Assembly: GCA_035403225.1 (NCBI GenBank)
Contig: DAONET010000047.1
Span: 1 to 11,165 of the forward strand
DNA: 11,165 bases
Direction of reading: 5' to 3'
Source of the DNA: DAIRDK01 sp035403225
Lineage (GTDB): Bacteria > Bacteroidota > Bacteroidia > Bacteroidales > FEN-979
Positions 1 through 6,538 of the stretch are shown here, piece after piece (position 1 is the stretch's first letter; the number at the start of each line of letters is the position of its first letter). The position numbers were made by a program, and so were the translations under genes. The notes under the pieces are model-generated. The model did not search any database, was not told where the DNA came from, and saw only the letters and a list, made by a program, of their open reading frames with translations.

Positions 1-537
1 GCGGATTATATCAGCGCCATCAGTTGGGCCTCACAGACCGCCCTCCGTGATGTAATCGGGAAAACGATCCTGGCTGACATGCTGGAGGGCAGGGAAAAGA
101 TCGGGTTCGAACTTCAGAAAATCATCGATGAGCGGACAGAGCCATGGGGAATTAACGTCATTTCGGTGGAGGTGAAGGATGTGTTGATCCCATCCGGTCT
201 CGAAGATGCTATGTCGATGCAGGCACAAGCCGAAAGAGAACGGCAAGCCAGAGTGATCCTGGGTGATTCTGAGCGACAGATTGCCGAAAAGTTCGGAGAG
301 GCAGCAAAAACCTATTCCATCGATCCTACAGCTCTTCATCTGCGGGCCATGAATATGCTTTATGAGGGGCTGAAACAAAATTCCACGATCGTGATAGTTC
401 CCAGCTCGGCAGTAGAAAGCATGCAGTTAGGAGGCCTTTCCGGAATCACCGCCCTCACCATGGAAGTAGAGAAAGCGAAACAACCTGCGGCGAAGAGAAA
501 GGAAAAAAACAGAGAAAAAGAGGAGGAGGAGAGCTGA
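1..537 (+). CDS. Slipin (SPFH/stomatin-like membrane protein), 3' part
   Basis: The reading frame is open from base 1, so the N-terminus (membrane anchor and first half of the SPFH domain) lies outside the window; 178 codons remain. The visible part is the second half of an SPFH/band-7 domain of the slipin type. It has a TALRDVIG segment, then LEGREKI, IIDERTEPWGI, VEVKDVLIP and the QAQAERERQAR segment that begins the C-terminal helical coiled coil. The protein ends in a highly charged Lys/Glu tail. Slipins are bacterial stomatin homologues that form membrane-bound oligomers and are often encoded beside an NfeD-type protein; any such partner would be to the left and cannot be seen. The family call rests on recognised motifs and is firm; the precise role is unknown. 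The next gene converges on it, leaving 41 bp with no clear terminator hairpin. Confidence 0.88.
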   Translation, partial: ADYISAISWASQTALRDVIGKTILADMLEGREKIGFELQKIIDERTEPWGINVISVEVKDVLIPSGLEDAMSMQAQAERERQARVILGDSERQIAEKFGEAAKTYSIDPTALHLRAMNMLYEGLKQNSTIVIVPSSAVESMQLGGLSGITALTMEVEKAKQPAAKRKEKNREKEEEES

Positions 538-578
538 TGATAACAGCCTTCCTTCCTTGACGTCGATTCACTTGTTCC

Positions 579-1112
579 TTATGCTGTTTTTTCGCCCGTG
601 AACTGATCTTCCTTGTTTTTAAACAGCACATTAAAGGTGGTGAGGCTACCATAGATGCGAGTAATGTATTGCTGCATCTCCACTTTCTCCTCGTCAGTCA
701 GAGCGCTGGCATTGATTTTCTGCTCCAGCACCCGCAAACGGTCCCGAACCATGACGATCTTATGGAAAAACACTTCAATGGGGACTTCCTTTTCCTTCAG
801 GTCCTTGTCGCCGGGAACCAGGATCAATTTTCCTCCCGTCCACTTGCTGCCCAACTTAACGGTTTCCTGAATATCACTGAACTGGCGAAGCACACGGATC
901 AGGCTTCTCTCGATTTTCTCGTATGTAGCGATATCGGAAGGTGTCTCCACGACTTCAATCATTTCCAATCCTTCAAAATCGCGATTGATCAGGTGAAGAC
1001 CCGTATCGATGAATGAAATCTCATATGCATCGGAACGGATCTGGATGATCACTCCTTTCCCAAACTGAGGGTGCTTGACTCTTGAGCCGACACCCGGTGT
1101 TATCTCTGTCAT
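579..1112 (-). CDS. Uncharacterised protein with Tudor-like (UvrD/PcrA C-terminal-like) N-terminus
   Basis: This 177-aa cytoplasmic protein has no signal peptide or membrane segment. Residues 7-25 (GVGSRVKHPQFGKGVII) resemble the small beta-barrel, Tudor-like domain at the C-terminus of UvrD/PcrA helicases, whose core reads roughly G-x-x-V-x-H-x-x-F-G-x-G-x-V. In PcrA that domain contacts RNA polymerase. The rest is predicted alpha/beta: a helix around 60-85, a hydrophobic strand with GGKLILVPG near 93-101, then a long charged helix at about 113-160. I do not recognise a named family for this part, and no catalytic motif is apparent. The start is supported by a TAGTTTTG promoter box about 20 bp upstream; there is no Shine-Dalgarno sequence. 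It is divergent from the GH89 gene and convergent with the slipin gene, so it appears to be a single-gene unit. Polymerase or nucleic-acid association is inference only. Confidence 0.75.
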   Translation of the reverse strand: MTEITPGVGSRVKHPQFGKGVIIQIRSDAYEISFIDTGLHLINRDFEGLEMIEVVETPSDIATYEKIERSLIRVLRQFSDIQETVKLGSKWTGGKLILVPGDKDLKEKEVPIEVFFHKIVMVRDRLRVLEQKINASALTDEEKVEMQQYITRIYGSLTTFNVLFKNKEDQFTGEKTA

Positions 1113-1160
1113 GACGGATGATTTGATACGACAAAACTAGAATTTTTTCGAACACCGGGT
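1092..1160. repeat. 10-bp inverted repeat flanking the Tudor-like gene promoter
   Basis: ACCCGGTGTT at 1092-1101 is the exact reverse complement of AACACCGGGT at 1151-1160, with 49 bp between the arms. Each arm is part of a near-palindrome: ACACC-C-GGTGT at 1090-1100 is perfect, and 1152-1162 has one mismatched pair. The arms bracket the -7 box and start codon of the minus-strand gene, and the left arm lies within its first codons. This arrangement could be an operator, but chance is possible because CCGG-rich words are common here. Confidence 0.35.
1132..1139 (-). promoter_or_regulatory. Bacteroidota -7 box (TAGTTTTG) for the Tudor-like gene
   Basis: On the minus strand this reads TAGTTTTG, an exact match to the TAnnTTTG -7 element, about 20 bp before the ATG at 1112. 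No TTG is seen at the expected -33 spacing, so this is half a consensus promoter. The implied 5' leader is about 10-15 nt. Confidence 0.5.
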
Positions 1161-1216
1161 ATCATCCCTTCTCACTTGAAAGAAAGCTTCTGATAGCCGC
1201 TTCTGTTAAATTTCAA

Positions 1217-1224
1217 TATTTTTG
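1217..1224 (+). promoter_or_regulatory. Bacteroidota -7 box (TATTTTTG) for the GH89 gene
   Basis: TATTTTTG matches TAnnTTTG exactly and ends 18 bp before the ATG at 1243. No TTG lies at the usual distance upstream. The implied leader is only about 12 nt if translation begins at 1243, or about 39 nt if it begins at the in-frame ATG at 1270. Confidence 0.5.
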
Positions 1225-1242
1225 CCAAAAGAAGAATAAGAA

Positions 1243-3492
1243 ATGGCCATATCTACCCACGTTGAAAAAATGATCCTGTCGGTTCTGTTGCTGATCATGG
1301 TCCTTCCAGGATCAACCGCCGGCGTTCCCCGGACAGTTCCTGAAAGCAAAGACACTACCCTGATAGAAGCCCGGAACCTGGCGAAGCGTGTTCTGGGTGA
1401 GCAGGCAAACCTCTTCATCTTTAAAAAATTCCCCTGCGATACCATTCGGAATTCATTCGAGATTTCTGCTGTTGACGGGAAAGTTCTGATTAAAGGCAAT
1501 ACCGGGATCGACCTCGCTTCGGGATTGAACTGGTATTTGAAAAAATATTGCAACGCCCGGTTTACGGTAATAGATGAACAATTGGCGCTGCCCCGTACTC
1601 TCCCTTTACCGGAAGTCCCGGAAACGGTAAGAACCCCCTATAAGTACCGTTATTTCTTTAATGTCTGCACGTTCAGTTATACGATGGCATGGTGGGGATG
1701 GAAAGAGTGGGAACGTCAGATCGACTGGATGGCCATGAACGGGATCAACCTGCCGCTGGCAATTACAGGTCAGGAAGCAGTATGGGTGGAAGTTTACAAG
1801 GAACTCGGGCTGACGAATGACCAGATTGACAAGTTCATCGCCGGACCCGCCTATTTCCCGTGGGGGTGGATGGGAAATATCGATGGTTTCGGAGGCCCCC
1901 TGCCCGGATCCTGGATTGAATCGCATAAAGCATTGCAGCAAAAGATTCTTCATCGCGAACGGGCCCTTGGGATGACCCCTGTTCTGCAGGGTTTTACCGG
2001 ACATGTACCCGAATCGCTCGTTAACATCTTCCCTCATGCAAAGATCCATAAGACCGGGAAATGGTCGGCCGGCTTCGATGGAACCTGGTTTCTCGATCCC
2101 TCCGACGAATTGTTTCAGCGGATCGGCCGGTTGTATATTGAGAAGCAGACAGCACTCTATGGCACGGATCATTATTACTCCGCCGACTGTTTTAATGAGG
2201 TGGATCCCGACACCAACGATACGGTATTTTTAGCTGACATGAGCCGTTCGGTGTACCGGGCCATGTCGGGAGCCGATCCCCGGGCCGTCTGGGTCATGCA
2301 GGCCTGGTTTCTCTATTACCAGCAGAATTTCTGGAAAGAACCTCAAAGCCGGGCCTTCATCAAGGCCGTACCGGATGATAAAATGATCCTCCTCGACCTG
2401 TGGGGAGAACGGTTCCCGGTGTGGAAAACCAAATCATCTTTCTATGGTAAACCATGGGTGTGGAATGTGTTGTCGGATTTCGGAGGCAGAACCAGCATGA
2501 GCGGAAATATCTCTGCCATCACCCAAAATTTCAGAGAAGTATTGGAAAGCCCCCGGAAAGGCAACTTCTCCGGGATTGGCATGACGATGGAATATTTCGG
2601 GAACAACCCCGTCATTCAGGAATACGTGATGGACCTTGTATGGAGCAACAAGGTCCCGGATCCCTCCGAATGGGTCCGTGAATATGTGACCGACCGGTAT
2701 GGCAGTAGAAATCAACATGCAGAAAAAGCATGGGAGTACATGCTGGGGACAGTATATAATACCCACCGGCAAAATGGTACGTTCCTCTGCGAACGCCCCG
2801 GCTTCTATGACTCCAAACTATCGTACCGCACCAATCCTGTCATCGCCTACAACCAGGACTCCCTCATCACCTCCCTGGAGGAACTCCTGCAATGTGCTTC
2901 CGCCTTCGGGCAACTCGAAACCTACCGGTTCGATGTAGTGAACCTCACTCGGCAGGTACTGAGCCCGCTGGGTCTTCAATGGATCCGGGAGGTTGAAAAA
3001 GCATATCAGGATAAAGACCTCGGAAAAATCAGGAGCCTCCGCGTACGTTACCTGGGATTGATCTCCGACTTCGACGATCTGTTGGGTACACGAAAGGAAT
3101 ACCTGTTGGGAGACTGGGTGGAGAAAGCAAAATGGTGGGGACAAAACGACCGGGAAAAGAACCTCTACGAGTGGAATGCAAAGAACCTGATCACCCTGTG
3201 GGGAACAAGTTGCACCGAAGGACAAGATGATGACCTCAACAACTACGCCCTGAAACAATGGTCGGGTATGTTCCGGAGCTATCACCTGGTCCGCTGGACT
3301 AAATTCTTTGATGAACTGGAGGCCGCCGTTCAAAAGGGAGAACCCTGGGATCGTTCCCGCTTTTACCAAGCGTCATGCGAATGGGAACAGAAATGGAGCG
3401 CCGGGCACGAATCGTTCCCGGTACAACCTGCCGGTGACCCTGTTTCCGTTGCCAAAGATTTGTGGATCAAGTACAAAAACGATTTTCATTGA
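1243..3492 (+). CDS. Secreted alpha-N-acetylglucosaminidase, glycoside hydrolase family 89 (NAGLU-like)
   Basis: This 749-aa enzyme belongs to GH89, which removes terminal alpha-linked N-acetylglucosamine from glycans such as heparan sulfate or mucin-type caps by a retaining mechanism. A Sec signal peptide covers about residues 1-26 (hydrophobic core around 11-21, likely cut after STA). There is no lipobox Cys and no T9SS tail, so the periplasm is the likely location. A small alpha/beta domain is followed by a TIM barrel beginning near residue 135 with the family signature YRYFFNVCTFSYTMAWWGW. Glu319 in CFNEVDP and Glu450 in GIGMTMEYF fall where human NAGLU has its catalytic pair E316 and E446. 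An all-helical C-terminal domain completes a normal family length. The ATG at 1243 is chosen because it gives the signal peptide a basic n-region; the ATG at 1270 is the alternative. It stands alone, without sulfatases or SusC/SusD genes nearby. Confidence 0.95.
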   Translation: MAISTHVEKMILSVLLLIMVLPGSTAGVPRTVPESKDTTLIEARNLAKRVLGEQANLFIFKKFPCDTIRNSFEISAVDGKVLIKGNTGIDLASGLNWYLKKYCNARFTVIDEQLALPRTLPLPEVPETVRTPYKYRYFFNVCTFSYTMAWWGWKEWERQIDWMAMNGINLPLAITGQEAVWVEVYKELGLTNDQIDKFIAGPAYFPWGWMGNIDGFGGPLPGSWIESHKALQQKILHRERALGMTPVLQGFTGHVPESLVNIFPHAKIHKTGKWSAGFDGTWFLDPSDELFQRIGRLYIEKQTALYGTDHYYSADCFNEVDPDTNDTVFLADMSRSVYRAMSGADPRAVWVMQAWFLYYQQNFWKEPQSRAFIKAVPDDKMILLDLWGERFPVWKTKSSFYGKPWVWNVLSDFGGRTSMSGNISAITQNFREVLESPRKGNFSGIGMTMEYFGNNPVIQEYVMDLVWSNKVPDPSEWVREYVTDRYGSRNQHAEKAWEYMLGTVYNTHRQNGTFLCERPGFYDSKLSYRTNPVIAYNQDSLITSLEELLQCASAFGQLETYRFDVVNLTRQVLSPLGLQWIREVEKAYQDKDLGKIRSLRVRYLGLISDFDDLLGTRKEYLLGDWVEKAKWWGQNDREKNLYEWNAKNLITLWGTSCTEGQDDDLNNYALKQWSGMFRSYHLVRWTKFFDELEAAVQKGEPWDRSRFYQASCEWEQKWSAGHESFPVQPAGDPVSVAKDLWIKYKNDFH

Positions 3493-3525
3493 TCGCGGAA
3501 GTCACGGACCCGATCACCGATTTTC

Positions 3526-3566
3526 TTCCTTTTGCTGAAAAACAAAGTGAGCAAAAAGAATTTTTT
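3526..3566 (+). terminator. Probable rho-independent terminator after GH89 gene
   Basis: Bases 3526-3536 pair with 3550-3560 in an 11-bp stem with one C.A mismatch and a 13-nt loop. The stem is followed directly by six T residues at 3561-3566. It is AT-rich and so weaker than the other terminators here. Its T-run ends 1 bp before the -7 box of the next gene. Confidence 0.5.
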
Positions 3567-3567
3567 A

Positions 3568-3575
3568 TATGTTTG
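3568..3575 (+). promoter_or_regulatory. Bacteroidota -7 box (TATGTTTG) for the lipoprotein gene
   Basis: TATGTTTG is an exact TAnnTTTG match 51 bp before the ATG at 3627. The nearest upstream TTTG, at 3531-3534, is too far away to be a standard -33 element. The implied leader is about 45 nt, A-rich and without a Shine-Dalgarno sequence. Confidence 0.45.
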
Positions 3576-3626
3576 CCTAATCTTCATTCCGACTAATTCA
3601 GTATAAACCCTAAAAACAAGTATGTT

Positions 3627-4094
3627 ATGAAAAAAACTCTGTTGATTGCGTTGGTGGCCGCACTAATCATGCCCCTCGTCAGTTGCAATAAAGATGATAA
3701 TAATGACTTGAGCATCGGCTTTTCGGCTGACATTAACGGGACTCACTGGAATGGTGATATTGTTGCAGCCATCCATTCTACCGATGTTAATATGACCACC
3801 ATCACTGCTACTTCCGGTTTAGGTTCTGACAAAGTCATCCTGATGTTCAAGGGCTCCGGAAAAGGGACTTATTCATTTGTTGATAACTACAATACGGGAA
3901 GCGTTTTTTTAAGCAACTCTACTTATTCTTCTGAATTTCTTGAAACGCCCGTTGGCGAAATTGTGATCACCAAGTACGATGAAGCCAATAATAAAATCTC
4001 CGGCACCTTTTCATTTTCAGCTCAGGATTACGAAGGAAACAGTTGCCTTGTTTCCTCGGGCGAATTCGAAAATGTCCTGCTAACAACTTTTTAA
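3627..4094 (+). CDS. Small lipoprotein, DUF6252-like, probably surface-exposed
   Basis: This 155-aa protein has a lipoprotein signal peptide: MKK, a hydrophobic core, and the lipobox LVSC with Cys20 as the lipidated residue. Directly after the Cys comes NKDDNND. A Lys followed by two acidic residues at +3 to +5 resembles the lipoprotein export signal that sends Bacteroidota lipoproteins to the cell surface. The mature part is beta-rich: FSADINGTHWNG near residues 32-43, which is the usual opening of the DUF6252-type family, and KISGTFSFSAQDYEG near the C-terminus, which matches its typical closing strand pair. The function of that family is unknown. The gene has its own promoter box and a strong terminator, so it is a single-gene unit. 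By eye its DNA is more AT-rich than the flanking genes. The lipoprotein call is firm; the family assignment is moderate. Confidence 0.85.
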   Translation: MKKTLLIALVAALIMPLVSCNKDDNNDLSIGFSADINGTHWNGDIVAAIHSTDVNMTTITATSGLGSDKVILMFKGSGKGTYSFVDNYNTGSVFLSNSTYSSEFLETPVGEIVITKYDEANNKISGTFSFSAQDYEGNSCLVSSGEFENVLLTTF

Positions 4095-4133
4095 TCTGTA
4101 TATTATAAATATTCAGCCCTTTTTAAATGGGTG

Positions 4134-4167
4134 GAAAGTCCTGTCATACCGGCAGGACTTTCTTTTT
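4134..4167 (+). terminator. Rho-independent terminator after lipoprotein gene
   Basis: GAAAGTCCTG at 4134-4143 pairs perfectly with CAGGACTTTC at 4153-4162. The stem can extend inward by one wobble and one C-G pair, leaving a 5-nt loop. Five T residues follow at 4163-4167. It lies about 40 bp beyond the stop codon at 4094. Confidence 0.88.
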
Positions 4168-4229
4168 ACAGACATGATCGTTGCCATATCTTCTTATTCA
4201 ATTTGATAGGGTCATAATAAGATTTTTTA

Positions 4230-4237
4230 TATTTTTG
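4230..4237 (+). promoter_or_regulatory. Bacteroidota -7 box (TATTTTTG) for the C39-like gene
   Basis: TATTTTTG matches TAnnTTTG exactly and lies 30 bp before the ATG at 4268. A TTTG at 4202-4205 is a possible -33 element, with a 24-bp spacer that is slightly long. The box argues that translation starts at 4268, because the in-frame ATG at 4181 is upstream of the presumed transcription start. Confidence 0.55.
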
Positions 4238-4267
4238 GCGGTTCAAATTTTTTTAAGTTCTCGCCCC

Positions 4268-6481
4268 ATGAAAAAAAGTCTACTTGTTGTACTATTGATG
4301 ATGTGTTCGCTGATTCAGTTCGGGCAAAACACATCCGATCTCGCCCCTTACATTGTCACCCGGTTTATTGATTCTACCGGGCAGGAGGTGGTGGGAGTGA
4401 TGGTTCCCGGCCGTCCTCCTGATAATTTCAGAATGCCTGAAGCTACGATCACCCGGTCGGCTGTCACCATCCCGGACGTTCCGGCCTTTGACTGGTGTTT
4501 TGGTTGTTCAGCCACCTCGGTAGCCATGATGGCCGGCTATTATGATCGTACCGGCTATGCGGATATTTATACCGGACCTACTAACGGAGGAGTTGTTCCC
4601 ATGAATAACAGCGTTTGGGGATCGGTGATCATCAGCGGGGAATCGCGGTCACTGTGTCCCCTCAGCGCTACCAGAAACGGGCTGGATGGCAGAACCTCCC
4701 GCGGTCATGTGGATGATTACTGGATCAAGTACGGCAGTACCGCGCAGGATCCTTATATCACCAATGGATGGACCCAGCACACCTACGGTGACTGCACCGG
4801 CGACTACATGAAAACTAACCAGTCGGAATATGGCAATGTTGATGGCAGTACTCTCTTTTACTATTATCCCAACGGTTCCCCTTACAACGGACATGGGAAC
4901 AATAGCGACGATGGTATTTATGGCGCCAGGTTATTCTTCGAATCCCGCGGCTATACCGTACTTTCATCTTATAATCAGTTGATCTGGGGTTATAACGGCA
5001 ACAACTCCGGATTTACTTTTGCACAGTACAAACAGGAAATTGATGCAAACAGACCGGTACTGATCCAGGTATCGGGTCATACCATGCTCGGAGTAGGATA
5101 TGATGATTCGAATAACGACAGTGTTGTTTACCTCCACGATACCTGGGATTATTCCACCCATCAGATGACATGGGGAAGTTCTTATTCGGGAATGCAACAA
5201 TATATGGTCAGTGTCCTGAAACTGGGTTGTGCCGCAGCACCCGACCAACCCGACTCCATCTCAGGACTTACCTTGGTTTGTGAGAATACCATGAGCGTTT
5301 ACAGTGTGCCGGAAGTGGAAGGTGCAACTTCTTATACCTGGACCTTACCTTCCGGATGGAGTGGCAGTTCAAGCATACACAGCATTAATGCCACGGCCGG
5401 CCCCACCGGTGGTGTTATCTCGGTCACGGCGAATAACACCTGCGGATCCAGCGTTGCCCAAACCCTGACTGTAACCGTAAACCCGGCTTCTGTTGCACCG
5501 ACAGGAGTTACGGCATCTTCCGACACCCTTTGTTCGGAACAGACAACTACGATTATTGTCGAAGGTGGTTCACTCGGAACCGGCGCCGGATGGATGTGGT
5601 ATGCCGACAGCTGTGGCGGTATCTATGTCGGAACCGGTTCGTCTCTCAACGTCGCTCCTACCGTCACTACCTCTTATTATGTCCGGGCTGAAGGCACTTG
5701 CGATACTACTGCCTGCGCCGGTGTGACGATCACTGTCAACCTCAACTCCGTCGCTCCCGCCAGCATTTCCACCACCTCCTCCTCTGTGTGCATAGGAAAT
5801 ACAACAACCCTCTCTGTTTCGGGAGGATCGTTGGGAACAAGTGCTGAATGGATATGGTATGCTGATAATTGCGGTGGCACTTTTGTTGGAACAGGTTCTT
5901 CGGTCACCGTTTCTCCGGTTGCCACTACCACCTATTACGTCCGGGCGGAAGGGCCTTGCGATACTACCGCCTGCGCATCGGTGACCGTTGTGGTCAACCC
6001 CTTGCCGGAAGCCGTTGCCACTTCCAATTCGCCCGTTTATCACGGAGGCACTATTGAATTGTTTGGCCTTCCCAATGGCATGAGCCAGTATTCCTGGACA
6101 GGGCCAACCGGATTCACCAGCAACCTTCAAGACCCGGTCATCACGAACGCTCAACCCGATCAGGCCGGCAATTATATTCTGACTGTCACGGATGCCACCA
6201 ACTGCTCAGCCACCGATACCGTTCAGGTCATCGTGAAGTACGGCCTCGGCATTGATCCCGGCAACGGTTCCCATAGCATGATACTTTATCCTAACCCGGT
6301 ACATCAGATGTTGATCATTGAATTGCCAGTGGCAACAACAATCGAAGTGTACAATGTCTTTGGACAAGTGATCATGAAATCAGCCAGCGCCCTGAAACAC
6401 GAAGTGAATATGTCCGCTTGCCCGGCCGGAGTGTATTTCATCCATGCCGGCGACAACGTTTCAAAGATTGTGAAAGAATAA
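4268..6481 (+). CDS. T9SS-exported C39-like cysteine peptidase-fold protein with PKD/Ig-like repeats
   Basis: The ATG at 4268 (MKKSLLVVLLMM...) gives 737 aa and a proper signal peptide, cut near residue 20. The frame also has an ATG at 4181, but that precedes the promoter and would place 29 odd residues before the signal. Residues 70-320 form a C39-like (peptidase_C39_2 type) papain-fold domain. DWCFGCSATSVAMMAGYYD supplies the probable nucleophile Cys80, GHTMLGVGYDD supplies His271, and LHDTWD supplies an acidic partner (Asp291 or Asp294). I do not see an obvious oxyanion-hole Gln just before the Cys, so activity is unproven. Then come a PKD-like module (about 328-406), two tandem 86-aa Cys-containing Ig-like repeats (408-577), a further Ig/PKD-like module (580-656) and a type A T9SS sorting domain (about 670-737, LYPNPV to VSKIVKE). 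The product is expected to cross the outer membrane and be attached to the surface or released. Its substrate is unknown. Confidence 0.88.
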   Translation: MKKSLLVVLLMMCSLIQFGQNTSDLAPYIVTRFIDSTGQEVVGVMVPGRPPDNFRMPEATITRSAVTIPDVPAFDWCFGCSATSVAMMAGYYDRTGYADIYTGPTNGGVVPMNNSVWGSVIISGESRSLCPLSATRNGLDGRTSRGHVDDYWIKYGSTAQDPYITNGWTQHTYGDCTGDYMKTNQSEYGNVDGSTLFYYYPNGSPYNGHGNNSDDGIYGARLFFESRGYTVLSSYNQLIWGYNGNNSGFTFAQYKQEIDANRPVLIQVSGHTMLGVGYDDSNNDSVVYLHDTWDYSTHQMTWGSSYSGMQQYMVSVLKLGCAAAPDQPDSISGLTLVCENTMSVYSVPEVEGATSYTWTLPSGWSGSSSIHSINATAGPTGGVISVTANNTCGSSVAQTLTVTVNPASVAPTGVTASSDTLCSEQTTTIIVEGGSLGTGAGWMWYADSCGGIYVGTGSSLNVAPTVTTSYYVRAEGTCDTTACAGVTITVNLNSVAPASISTTSSSVCIGNTTTLSVSGGSLGTSAEWIWYADNCGGTFVGTGSSVTVSPVATTTYYVRAEGPCDTTACASVTVVVNPLPEAVATSNSPVYHGGTIELFGLPNGMSQYSWTGPTGFTSNLQDPVITNAQPDQAGNYILTVTDATNCSATDTVQVIVKYGLGIDPGNGSHSMILYPNPVHQMLIIELPVATTIEVYNVFGQVIMKSASALKHEVNMSACPAGVYFIHAGDNVSKIVKE
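5489..5998 (+). repeat. Tandem pair of 86-aa (258-bp) Ig-like repeats in the C39-like protein
   Basis: Residues 408-490 and 494-577 of the C39-like protein are two copies of one module. Shared landmarks are GGSLGT (433 and 519), WYADxCGG (444 and 530), VGTGSS and YYVRAEGxCDTTACA, all offset by 86 residues. Each copy has four Cys at equivalent places (422, 449, 478, 483 and 508, 535, 564, 569), which could form disulfides outside the cell. The similarity is visible at DNA level around the CGATACTAC stretches, so the duplication is fairly recent or is being homogenised. Confidence 0.85.
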
Positions 6482-6501
6482 TGGAGTAATAGTTTTTTTA
6501 C

Positions 6502-6538
6502 GAAGGACCCCGCAACAGCATGCGGGGTCCTTCTTTTT
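6502..6538 (+). terminator. Strong rho-independent terminator after the C39-like gene
   Basis: Bases 6502-6514 pair perfectly with 6521-6533 in a 13-bp GC-rich stem with a 6-nt loop, followed by five T residues. It serves the plus-strand gene. The T-run overlaps the stop codon of the convergent minus-strand gene. On that strand the hairpin is not followed by a T-run, so it may only weakly terminate the minus-strand transcript. Confidence 0.92.

Noticed and set aside
538..578. Bidirectional terminator between the slipin and Tudor-like genes
   Set aside because: No stable hairpin with an adjoining T-run was found in the 41-bp gap.
1606..2172. Minus-strand 188-codon open frame within the GH89 gene
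   Set aside because: It lies wholly inside a well-supported GH89 gene, has no promoter and resembles no family.
4181..4267. In-frame ATG at 4181 as the start of the C39-like protein
   Set aside because: It lies upstream of the TATTTTTG promoter box and just after the previous terminator, and it would add 29 residues before a normal MKK signal peptide at 4268.
4298..4310. Cys13 in the signal region of the C39-like protein as a lipobox Cys
   Set aside because: The preceding residues LMM do not fit a lipobox, the site is too early in the hydrophobic core, and T9SS cargo normally has a signal peptidase I site.
5570..6154. Long minus-strand open frame opposite the Ig-like repeats
   Set aside because: Its sequence is Gly/Ser/Arg-rich and low complexity, as expected from reading repetitive Thr/Val/Ala codons backwards; it has no promoter box and conflicts with a clear plus-strand gene.
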